From: an uncultured Clostridia bacterium
Lineage (GTDB): Bacteria > Bacillota > Clostridia > Christensenellales > UBA1242
Length of the DNA: 7,377 nucleotides
Assembly (NCBI GenBank): GCA_947589655.1
Contig: CANQCE010000049.1
Location: 1 to 7,377, forward strand
Direction: 5' to 3'
Both the position numbers and the translations under genes were made by a program. Shown here in pieces: positions 1 to 6,075 of the stretch (position 1 is its first letter; every line of letters begins with the position of its first letter). The notes below the pieces were generated by a model, which did not search any database, had not been told where the DNA came from, and was given only the letters and a program-made list of their open reading frames with translations.

Positions 1-2
1 CA

Positions 3-1949
3 TCTTATGTTCCTGTGGCAAAAACCGACAACGAACGTGTTACGCAATACAGCATGATTGAACTTGAACATTTGGGGCTTTTAAAAATGGACTTTTTAGG
101 CCTTGCCAACTTGACCGATATTAAAAAAGCGTGCGACTATGTTTATGAAAATCACGGCATTAAAATTGATTTTTATAACATGGAATACGATGACGAAAAT
201 GTTTATAACATGATTGCCGCTGGCAAAACGGATGCGGTCTTCCAACTTGAAAGTGCAGGCATGAAAAAGTTTATGCGAGAACTTAAACCTACCTGTTTGG
301 AAGATGTTATCGCTGGTGTTTCAATGTATCGTCCGGGGCCTATGGACAGTATTCCAAAGTTTGTTAAAAACAAGCAGGACCCAGAGCATATTGTATATGA
401 CGACCCTTGCCTTATAGACATTTTGGATGTCACTTATGGCTGCATTGTGTATCAAGAGCAAGTTATGAAAATTTTTCAGGTCATGGCAGGTTACAGCCTT
501 GGGCAAGCAGACAACATCCGCCGAATTATGGGCAAAAAGCAGGTGGAAAAAATTGATGCAGAGCGCGTTAAGTTTATCAATGGCTGGGAGGACCCAAGCG
601 GAAAACATTCCATCCCAGGTGCTGTAAAACTTGGCCATGATGCAGCGGTTGCAGAAAAAATATTCAATGAAATGAAGGAATTTGCCAAATACGCCTTCAA
701 CAAATCTCACGCTGCCGCCTATGCGCATGTTTCTTATCAGACGGCATACCTTAAATGTTATTACGAGCCAGAGTTTTTAACTGCGGTTCTAAACAACCGT
801 CTTTCAAAGGCAGACGAACTTAAAAAGTATGTATCTTTTGCCACAAGCGAGGGCATCCCTGTGCTGCCACCACATATAAACAAATCAGGGACATATTTCA
901 AAACTGAGGGGCACGCCATCAGGTTTGGGCTTGGAGGGCTTAAACATGTTGGCACAGCGGTGACAGATGCCATTATTCAAGAAAGGGAACAAAACGGCAA
1001 TTTCACAAGTTTGGAAGACTTTCTATCGCGCATGGTTGGAGTTGGCGGTACAAATAAAAAAGCTGTGGAGTGCCTTATTTTAAGTGGTGCATTTGACGAA
1101 TTTGGCAAAACACGCTCGCAATACATGGCGGTTTATGAAAGGGTTATGGACCGTGCGGCAAAGGACAAGAAAAACAACAAATTGGGGCAAATCTCCTTTT
1201 TTGGAGTGAATCAGATTGAAGATACAGTGGAATATCCTGAAATTAAGGAATTTAACAAGAAAACCTTGTTAAAATACGAGCGTGACATAATTGGCGTTTA
1301 TATGTCTGGGCATCCGCTTCAAGACCACATAAAAAGGTTTGAAAACTTTAATTTGTCATCGGATATGTTGCAGACAAATCGGCAAGAGGATGTTGACGAT
1401 ATGGAAAATCCTGAGGAAGAAGTGCAGGAAAACGAATTCAACCTTACAGACGGTCAGCCATTTACGTGTGGAGGAATTATTACAGAAGTCAACCGCAAAC
1501 GCTCTAAAAATGGGCGCGAAATGTGCTATTTAAAACTTGAAGATTTAAAAGGCACAATGGAAATAACAGTTTTTTCAAATGCATATTCAAAATATCGCAG
1601 TCTGCTGGAAGAAGACAACCTTGTGACCGTTAAGGGAAAAATTAACATTCGTGACGGCATGGCACCATCCGCGGTGGGGGATGTTTTTATACTTTGGAGT
1701 GATGATGAAGAAGAACAAAAACAGCCAGCAAAAGCGCAAAGGCTGTGTTTAAGGTTTGATACCAAAGACCCAGATATTTACAGCCGAGTGAAAAACTCCA
1801 TTGCCTCTTATCCTGGTGACACCAAAGTTTTGATAAAATGCACATCGTCTGATAAAGCGTTTGTTTATAACCAAGATGTTAAAATAAACAACCATTTGAT
1901 TAATGAACTTTCTGGAATTATTGGAAACGAAAATATTGTTGTGGGGTGA
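3..1949 (+). CDS. dnaE: DNA polymerase III subunit alpha (DnaE1 type), 5'-truncated by window edge
   Basis: Catalytic subunit of the replicative DNA polymerase III. The reading frame is open to the left edge, so the true start, the PHP domain and the first two catalytic aspartates lie outside; about 648 residues of a protein normally near 1150 are present. Visible in order: the palm segment KMDFLGL, whose Asp (codon 90-92) matches the third catalytic Asp (E. coli D555); the block FQLESAGMK; the fingers block RPGPMDSIPKF; YGCIVYQEQVM; the RRIMGKKQ motif; FNKSHAAAYAHVSYQTAYLK; a tandem helix-hairpin-helix region (GLGGLKHVG, about 925-960); a likely internal beta-clamp-binding motif QISFF (1188-1202); an acidic linker; then an OB-fold from about 1461 (FTCGGIITEV). 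The short C-terminal domain resembles clostridial DnaE rather than the long tau-binding tail of E. coli. Not PolC: no exonuclease insertion is seen. Identity is secure. Confidence 0.97.
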   Translation, partial: SYVPVAKTDNERVTQYSMIELEHLGLLKMDFLGLANLTDIKKACDYVYENHGIKIDFYNMEYDDENVYNMIAAGKTDAVFQLESAGMKKFMRELKPTCLEDVIAGVSMYRPGPMDSIPKFVKNKQDPEHIVYDDPCLIDILDVTYGCIVYQEQVMKIFQVMAGYSLGQADNIRRIMGKKQVEKIDAERVKFINGWEDPSGKHSIPGAVKLGHDAAVAEKIFNEMKEFAKYAFNKSHAAAYAHVSYQTAYLKCYYEPEFLTAVLNNRLSKADELKKYVSFATSEGIPVLPPHINKSGTYFKTEGHAIRFGLGGLKHVGTAVTDAIIQEREQNGNFTSLEDFLSRMVGVGGTNKKAVECLILSGAFDEFGKTRSQYMAVYERVMDRAAKDKKNNKLGQISFFGVNQIEDTVEYPEIKEFNKKTLLKYERDIIGVYMSGHPLQDHIKRFENFNLSSDMLQTNRQEDVDDMENPEEEVQENEFNLTDGQPFTCGGIITEVNRKRSKNGREMCYLKLEDLKGTMEITVFSNAYSKYRSLLEEDNLVTVKGKINIRDGMAPSAVGDVFILWSDDEEEQKQPAKAQRLCLRFDTKDPDIYSRVKNSIASYPGDTKVLIKCTSSDKAFVYNQDVKINNHLINELSGIIGNENIVVG

Positions 1950-1952
1950 GGA
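1941..1952 (+). promoter_or_regulatory. Shine-Dalgarno for the PFK-like gene, inside the dnaE stop region
   Basis: GTGGGGTGA (1941-1949) matches the extended anti-SD register AGGAGGTGA in its second half and ends 3 nt before the ATG at 1953. It overlaps the last dnaE codons and its TGA stop. This supports the ATG at 1953 as start and co-translation of the two genes on one transcript. Confidence 0.6.
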
Positions 1953-2834
1953 ATGAAAATTTTAATTTTAACCAGTGGCGGTGATGGCTCTGGCATGAAC
2001 AGGTTCATTTTTGAACTTTATGCCAAATTAAAAAAGCAACTTTATTTTGCTTATGCAGGCTTTAAAGGGCTTGTTGACAAGCAGTTCTTTCCGTTTTCGG
2101 AGGTTGCGGATAAACGATATAAAAATGCCGCTGGAACAATTATTAAAAGTTCGCGCTGCCCAGAGTTTAAGCAACGCAAATTTTTCCGCATAGGCCTTGA
2201 AAACGCCAAAGAGTTCGATTGCGTTGTGATAGTGGGCGGAAATGGCTCTGAAAGGGGTGCAAAAGAACTTTATGACAATGGCGTCAACACAATTTTTGTG
2301 CCAGGGACCATTGATAACGATGTTAAAGACTGCGCTTATAGCCTTGGCTACGCCACTGCGGTTAAAGAGGCAGTTTATGCCGTGGAAAATTCCATGCCAA
2401 GTATCTCGTCAATGGGCAATGCATGTCTGTTTGAAGTTATGGGCAGGGCTTGTGATGCCATTGCAAAAGCCACGGCGGCGCAAGTTAATGCCGACTATTG
2501 TGTTTGCCAAAAGCGAGATTTAAATTACGAAAAAATGAAGAACATAATTTTGCAAAAGCAGGTTGAAGGCAAAAGCGCTTGCATTATTGTTCGTGAGAAT
2601 ATTGTTCCACTCAGCGAAATTAAAGAAAAGTTGAACGAGTTGTGCGGAGAGAGGGTTGTTAAAGGGCACATTGTTGGCAGAACGCAGCGTGGTGGAGTGC
2701 CTTGCGAAAAAGATTTGCAAATGGCTAAAAAATATGCACAAGAGGTTATCTCGTGCATAAAGAACAAAGTTTTTGGCGTGCGTGTTTTGTCGGACGCTGA
2801 AGGAAATGTTTTCTTAGACGAATTTAAAGGCTGA
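1953..2834 (+). CDS. Divergent 6-phosphofructokinase-family protein (pfkA-like), active-site substitutions
   Basis: PFK family, in which canonical enzymes phosphorylate fructose-6-phosphate to the 1,6-bisphosphate in glycolysis. Family signatures: TSGGDGSGMN (residues 7-16), SRCPEF (67-72), VGGNGS (94-99), PGTIDND (117-123, with the catalytic-base Asp equivalent D121), EVMGR (161-165) and QRGG (245-248). By hand alignment to E. coli PfkA several key residues differ: the Mg-binding D103 is N97 (codon 2241-2243), F6P-binding R162 is N156, R243 is K237, H249 is R243, and the allosteric arginines R21, R25 and R54 are not conserved. The protein is 293 residues against about 320, mainly through a shorter C-terminus. 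It starts 3 nt after dnaE, where clostridia often carry pfkA, so it may be the positional ortholog. The uninterrupted frame and conserved motifs argue against a pseudogene. Whether it is a working PFK, uses another substrate or phosphoryl donor, or is regulatory cannot be told from sequence. Confidence 0.85.
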   Translation: MKILILTSGGDGSGMNRFIFELYAKLKKQLYFAYAGFKGLVDKQFFPFSEVADKRYKNAAGTIIKSSRCPEFKQRKFFRIGLENAKEFDCVVIVGGNGSERGAKELYDNGVNTIFVPGTIDNDVKDCAYSLGYATAVKEAVYAVENSMPSISSMGNACLFEVMGRACDAIAKATAAQVNADYCVCQKRDLNYEKMKNIILQKQVEGKSACIIVRENIVPLSEIKEKLNELCGERVVKGHIVGRTQRGGVPCEKDLQMAKKYAQEVISCIKNKVFGVRVLSDAEGNVFLDEFKG

Positions 2835-2838
2835 AATT

Positions 2839-3558
2839 TTATTTGTCAAACAACAATCTAAAATAAGTGAGTTTAATTAAAGACGAAAAATTTTGTGTTT
2901 CGGTTTCATATTCTTCTTTTGTCAATTTTTCCAGCACTTTTGTGTTGAATGAAAGTTTGTCAGCCAAGGTTTTTAAGGCTTCGTCACTAAAAAAACTTTC
3001 AAAATTGGTTTTTGTGGCAACGGCAGAAGAATATATGTTGTTGCATTGCAGTTTGGCTTCTGCCAAAGAAAAAACGGCTGTATCCAAACTTATGGCAACA
3101 TCGTAAAGCAATTTATAAGTGGTGGCTGTGGATTTTAAACAATTTTGCAGCACCTCTTTTTCTTGTTGCGCAAAATTGCCTGAGAATTTTTCTCCTGCCA
3201 CAGAAAGTTCAAGAATTTCGCTCTCCACATTTTGGCTGTGCAGGTTGTTTTTAACAAGTTCGGCGTCTGGGCGGTTGTCATACAGGCTTGCAAGCAGATA
3301 ATATTCATTGTCTTTAAAAATTATATAGCCAGCAGCACCTTGTGATTGCAACTGCAATTTTTGTTCTTGCAAATCTTCCAAATTGGCAGCACTACACATG
3401 GAAATGGCATAAAAATTTTGCTGCGGAGTGCTAAGGGCGCTGGTGCCAGAAAATATGCCGGTTGTTAAAAGGAAAGATGACGCCAAAGTGGCACAAGATA
3501 TGCACGTGCAAGCGGCAACTATAAAAATTAAAACGGAAAGAATGGAAAACTTTTTCAT
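2839..3558 (-). CDS. Membrane-anchored protein with SPOR-like region
   Basis: 239 residues. The N-terminus has MKK followed by a long hydrophobic segment (about 4-36), read as a signal-anchor helix with the rest outside. A loose lipobox (VAAC, Cys17) leaves a lipoprotein as an alternative, but the hydrophobic stretch runs well past it. Residues about 48-118 look like a SPOR domain: NFYAISMCSAAN, then a helix, QGAAGYIIFKDNEYYLLASLYDNRPDAE, then LHSQNVESEILEL, giving a beta-alpha-beta-beta-alpha-beta pattern with the typical 'yyllaglydn..a' second half. SPOR domains bind denuded peptidoglycan glycans at division or sporulation sites. Residues about 125-239 are predicted helical and unrecognised. 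The gene is on the opposite strand to all its neighbours, convergent with the PFK-like gene (4 nt apart) and divergent from the patatin gene. No Shine-Dalgarno precedes the ATG at 3558; a TATAAT ends 5 nt upstream. The SPOR assignment is by pattern only. Confidence 0.75.
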   Translation of the reverse strand: MKKFSILSVLIFIVAACTCISCATLASSFLLTTGIFSGTSALSTPQQNFYAISMCSAANLEDLQEQKLQLQSQGAAGYIIFKDNEYYLLASLYDNRPDAELVKNNLHSQNVESEILELSVAGEKFSGNFAQQEKEVLQNCLKSTATTYKLLYDVAISLDTAVFSLAEAKLQCNNIYSSAVATKTNFESFFSDEALKTLADKLSFNTKVLEKLTKEEYETETQNFSSLIKLTYFRLLFDK

Positions 3559-3563
3559 GCTTT

Positions 3564-3569
3564 ATTATA
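3564..3569 (-). promoter_or_regulatory. -10 element (TATAAT) of the SPOR-like gene, 5 nt before ATG
   Basis: On the minus strand a perfect TATAAT is followed by AAAGC and then the ATG at 3558. No convincing -35 hexamer is found 15-19 nt upstream, and no TGn extension is present (the -10 is preceded by A residues). Transcription from it would start at or beside the A of the ATG, so the mRNA would be leaderless. Confidence 0.5.
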
Positions 3570-3648
3570 TTTTTTCAATTTTGGACATATGCCTTTTTAA
3601 AGTATCTTAAAAAATGTTTGCCAAATATTTTTAATTCTATTGAAGATT

Positions 3649-3657
3649 TGTTATAAT
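3649..3657 (+). promoter_or_regulatory. Extended -10 promoter (TGTTATAAT) of the patatin gene
   Basis: TG-T-TATAAT is a perfect extended -10. The sequence 16-18 nt upstream is only T-rich (about 3628-3635), a poor -35, as is common with extended -10 promoters. The element ends 6 nt before the ATG at 3664, so the expected transcription start falls at or next to the start codon. No Shine-Dalgarno exists, which predicts a leaderless mRNA. Confidence 0.65.
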
Positions 3658-3663
3658 ATTCAT

Positions 3664-4503
3664 ATGAGACTGTTTGGAACAAAAAAGATAAAAATAGGGC
3701 TGGCGTTCGGTGGTGGCGGCGCCAGAGGGATGTCGCACATTGGCGTGATTAAGGCCTTTGAAGAATTTGGATTGAAGTTCGATTACGTTTGCGGCACAAG
3801 TGTGGGCAGCATTATTGGTGCGGCCTATGCGTATGGCAAAACATGGAAGGAACTTTATGATATTGCCAAAAGTTTGAAGGTTAAAGACATCCGCACAAAC
3901 AAGGTTTTCTTTATGCCATCCAAAACTGATGGAATTGAAAGTTTGATGATAGACACTTTGGGTGACATTAACATTGAAAATTTAAAAACCCCATTTTCTG
4001 CCATTGCAGTGGATATAAAAACGCCAAAAGAGGTGTGCATAAGCCACGGCAATCTTGCCAAAGCGGTGGCAGGCAGTTGCTGCGTTCCGGGCATTTTTCA
4101 GCCTGTTGAATTTGGCAATATGTTGCTTTGCGATGGCGGTCTGCAAAACACAATCCCTGCAAACATTCCGCGTTATTTCGATTGCGATTATGTTATTGCC
4201 GTGGATTGTAACAGCACGCGCACATATGGCACGGATAGCAGCAAGGTTTTGGATGTTTTAGGCTGCACTTTAAGGGTGCTTATGAAAAGTAATGCCGTTA
4301 AAGGTTATCTTTGCAGTGATGTTATGATTGCCACCGACAACAAAAGGTTTAAATCCACACAACTTGAAGGCATTGACGAAATGGTGGAGTGCGGCTATCG
4401 CAACGCCATTGACCTTATGCCACAAATTATGCAAATTTTTCAAGGCAAAGCCAAGAAAAAGAAAATGAAAGATTTTGACAAAGATGAAATTGAATTTGTT
4501 TAA
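3664..4503 (+). CDS. Patatin-like phospholipase (RssA-like)
   Basis: Ser-Asp dyad acyl hydrolase of the patatin family, expected to release fatty acids from (phospho)lipids, probably at the inner face of the membrane, as no signal peptide or membrane helix is seen. All catalytic elements are intact: oxyanion-hole loop GGGGARG (residues 16-22), nucleophile elbow GTSVG with Ser46 (codon 3799-3801), and DGG with Asp157 (codon 4132-4134). The block VAGSCCVPGIFQPV between them is the family's usual ASxxxPxxFxPV. At 279 residues it is the size of small bacterial RssA/YchK-like members. The C-terminus is Lys-rich then acidic (KAKKKKMKDFDKDE). The ATG at 3664 is preferred over an in-frame TTG at 3640 because the TTG lies upstream of and across the -10 element and homology begins only at KIGLAFGGG. 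The MBL gene follows after 3 nt. Physiological substrate unknown. Confidence 0.9.
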   Translation: MRLFGTKKIKIGLAFGGGGARGMSHIGVIKAFEEFGLKFDYVCGTSVGSIIGAAYAYGKTWKELYDIAKSLKVKDIRTNKVFFMPSKTDGIESLMIDTLGDINIENLKTPFSAIAVDIKTPKEVCISHGNLAKAVAGSCCVPGIFQPVEFGNMLLCDGGLQNTIPANIPRYFDCDYVIAVDCNSTRTYGTDSSKVLDVLGCTLRVLMKSNAVKGYLCSDVMIATDNKRFKSTQLEGIDEMVECGYRNAIDLMPQIMQIFQGKAKKKKMKDFDKDEIEFV

Positions 4504-4506
4504 CAT

Positions 4507-5592
4507 ATGAAGAAGATTGAAAACATTAAATTAGACGAATATTTTCTGTGGCAGGCTTTTGTTACAATTATTTTGCTTGCCTTGATGCTTTTTCTTGTTA
4601 TAAATCAAGAGGCGGTTCAATTTTATGCCAACAATTTTCAACGAGTTACAAAAGCGGATGTGCAGTTGTATTTTTTTGATGTTGGGCAGGCAAGTTCCAC
4701 GCTTATCGTCACGCCAGATAGAAAATCTATTTTGTTTGATACAGGCAGCACCGACAGTGCGGAGTCTTTGGCGGAAAACCTTAAATTTATTTTAAATAAA
4801 AACAAGATAAAAAATTTGGACGCCTTAATTCTTTCACACTCGGATGCGGACCATGTGGGCGGAACAATGGTGATTATGCAAAATTTTGATGTTAAGCGTG
4901 TTTTTCGGCCAAAGCAACTTTCTTATATTGAAGATTCTTCAGATGGATATCAAGTGGTGACAACCTATACATATGCCAGTGCCATACAATCAATTTATAA
5001 CGAAGGTTGCCCAGTGGAATATGTGAACAATCTTTCCACCTCGTTTGGCAATTTAGAAATTGAAATTTTTGCCCCAAACCGCATAAATTACAGCGAAACA
5101 AACTCTTTTTCGCCGTTTATTTATGGGCAATATTATAATAAAACCTTTTTGCTCACCGCCGATGCAACCGCCGAGCGCGAAGACGAACTTTTAACCAAAT
5201 TGGAACAAAGCGGCAGGCAAATGAAAATAGATTTTCTGCAGGTGGCTCACCACGGTTCAAAATATTGCTCATCCGAAAAATTTTTAAAGGCAATCTCGCC
5301 AAAATATGCGTTTGTAAGCGCAGGGGATGAGATACATCCATCGCAAGAAGTTTTAACAAGGTTGAAAGATGTAAATGTAAGAAAAACATTGGTGACAAAA
5401 AATGACGGAATGTTGGGCGTTGGCATATATAAAAACAATTACATTATTTGCGATATGCACCAATTTTTTGACGTCCCACTTGCCGTGATGCTTTTGTGCG
5501 TGTTTATGTTCGTTTTGTGGCATTATTTAGAAGTGCAAAGAGAGAATAAAAAAATAGTGGTAAAAAAATTTTGTAATAAAAAAAGATTGTGA
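4507..5592 (+). CDS. ComEC-like metallo-beta-lactamase-fold hydrolase with two membrane helices
   Basis: 361 residues. Topology: a helix at about 14-33, an MBL domain at about 51-315, a second helix at about 323-340, then a basic tail (KKIVVKKFCNKKR). The positive-inside rule suggests both ends are cytoplasmic and the enzyme domain is outside. The MBL part resembles the C-terminal domain of ComEC/Rec2: LYFFDVGQASSTLI (54-67), ILFDTG (75-80), the metal motif SHSDADHVGG (110-119, second His of HxHxDH replaced by Ser), NSFSPFI, FLLTADA (214-220, metal Asp218) and AHHGS (247-251), then PKYAFVSAGDEIHPSQEVL. The ComEC channel (competence) domain is absent, so this is a stand-alone tethered version, perhaps a nuclease or phosphodiesterase; function is inferred only. 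It starts 3 nt after the patatin stop, without a Shine-Dalgarno or visible promoter, so it probably shares that transcript. Not a beta-lactam resistance gene by these motifs. Confidence 0.85.
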   Translation: MKKIENIKLDEYFLWQAFVTIILLALMLFLVINQEAVQFYANNFQRVTKADVQLYFFDVGQASSTLIVTPDRKSILFDTGSTDSAESLAENLKFILNKNKIKNLDALILSHSDADHVGGTMVIMQNFDVKRVFRPKQLSYIEDSSDGYQVVTTYTYASAIQSIYNEGCPVEYVNNLSTSFGNLEIEIFAPNRINYSETNSFSPFIYGQYYNKTFLLTADATAEREDELLTKLEQSGRQMKIDFLQVAHHGSKYCSSEKFLKAISPKYAFVSAGDEIHPSQEVLTRLKDVNVRKTLVTKNDGMLGVGIYKNNYIICDMHQFFDVPLAVMLLCVFMFVLWHYLEVQRENKKIVVKKFCNKKRL

Positions 5593-5598
5593 TAAAAT
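5571..5598 (+). promoter_or_regulatory. Promoter (TTGTAA, 16 nt, TGATAAAAT) of the kinase-like gene
   Basis: A -35-like TTGTAA (5571-5576) is separated by 16 nt from a -10 TAAAAT (5593-5598) that also carries the TGn extension (5590-5592). The -35 lies inside the end of the MBL gene. The -10 ends 6 nt before the ATG at 5605, the same geometry as the patatin promoter, and no Shine-Dalgarno is present, so the transcript should be leaderless. Confidence 0.6.
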
Positions 5599-5604
5599 AT
5601 TTAT

Positions 5605-6075
5605 ATGAAAACATCTTTCAATAAAATTGTTATTGTGTCTTTGTGCGATAACTTTTCAAAAAAAATTGCTGAAAAATTGTCGCAAAGCCTTGGCATGCTT
5701 TTTTGTGATACAAAAGATTTAATTGAATATGAACTTATTGACAGAGAAGCATTAAAAGAGTTTTCAACAAAAAACTATCTTTTGCAGGCAGAAAAAAAAG
5801 TTTTAAAACACATTGCTTCGTTTGAAAATGTGGTTGTGGCAATAAATTATGACTATTTAGTCCACAATTTTAATATACTTAAAAATGGAAGTTTGTTTGT
5901 TTTTTTAAAATTGCCTAAAACTATGATAGATAAAAACGATGCCATTTCAGTTATCAATTACTCATCCAGAGGGCAAGAACTTGAAAATTTGGCAACGCTC
6001 AGCGTAAGCATTAGAAAAACAGATGAAGATTTTGTAATTAAAAAAATTATCAAGGAAATTGGAGGAATTTTATGA
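5605..6075 (+). CDS. Shikimate-kinase-like protein lacking the P-loop (probable pseudoenzyme)
   Basis: 156 residues, close to the length of shikimate kinase (about 165-175). By eye it follows that fold: strand KIVIVSL, helix KKIAEKLSQSLG, LFCDTKDLIEYE (like FIDTDELIE), AEKKVLKHIASFENVVVAI (like ESEVL...VIATGG), NILKNGSLFVFLKLPKTMI (like the strand after GGG), and a final LATLSVSIRKTDEDFVIKKIIKEI (like ADITVDT...EVVEEI). The Walker A GxxGxGKS/T is replaced by SLCDNFSKKI (12-21), the second Asp of DTD is Lys37, the GGG substrate loop is NYD (81-83), and the substrate-binding Arg before the ESEVL-like helix is missing. ATP and shikimate binding in the usual way are therefore unlikely. It looks richer in A and T than its neighbours but has an intact frame. 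It overlaps transketolase by 4 nt, so both are probably made together. Family assignment is a hand comparison; a different P-loop-derived kinase remains possible. Confidence 0.7.
   Translation: MKTSFNKIVIVSLCDNFSKKIAEKLSQSLGMLFCDTKDLIEYELIDREALKEFSTKNYLLQAEKKVLKHIASFENVVVAINYDYLVHNFNILKNGSLFVFLKLPKTMIDKNDAISVINYSSRGQELENLATLSVSIRKTDEDFVIKKIIKEIGGIL
6061..6066 (+). promoter_or_regulatory. Shine-Dalgarno (GGAGGA) for transketolase
   Basis: GGAGGA lies 5 nt before the ATG at 6072, inside the last codons of the kinase-like gene. It is the strongest ribosome site in the window. It shows the organism uses canonical SD initiation for internal operon genes, in contrast to the SD-less starts at 3558, 3664, 4507 and 5605. 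Confidence 0.8.

Larger units (their letters stand above)
3559..3663. promoter_or_regulatory. Divergent intergenic promoter region
   Basis: This 105-nt AT-rich spacer separates the minus-strand SPOR-like gene from the plus-strand patatin gene. It carries one -10 element at each end, each abutting its gene's start codon, and neither gene has a Shine-Dalgarno. The middle part (about 3575-3645) shows no clear operator, hairpin or small ORF with a ribosome site; a CATATG (3586-3591) lies within it. Being shared, it is where co-regulation of the two envelope-related genes would act, if any exists. Confidence 0.6.

Noticed and set aside
321..728. 135-codon open frame on the minus strand within dnaE
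   Set aside because: It is opposite the highly conserved dnaE fingers region, with Cys/His-rich low-likelihood composition and no motif.
3428..3610. 60-codon plus-strand frame over the SPOR-like gene start and divergent region
   Set aside because: No Shine-Dalgarno or promoter; it overlaps the signal-anchor region antisense and shows no protein features.
3640..3663. In-frame TTG start extending the patatin protein by 8 residues
   Set aside because: The TTG lies upstream of the perfect extended -10 at 3649-3657, so it would not be in the mRNA; the extra residues match no family sequence and no Shine-Dalgarno precedes it.
4840..4866. HSDADH motif read as an antibiotic-type beta-lactamase
   Set aside because: The flanking LLTAD and AHHGS motifs and the membrane helices match ComEC-like hydrolases, not class B beta-lactamases.
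5605..6075. Calling this gene a working shikimate kinase (aroK)
   Set aside because: Walker A and the substrate-binding residues are absent, so the activity is not supported.
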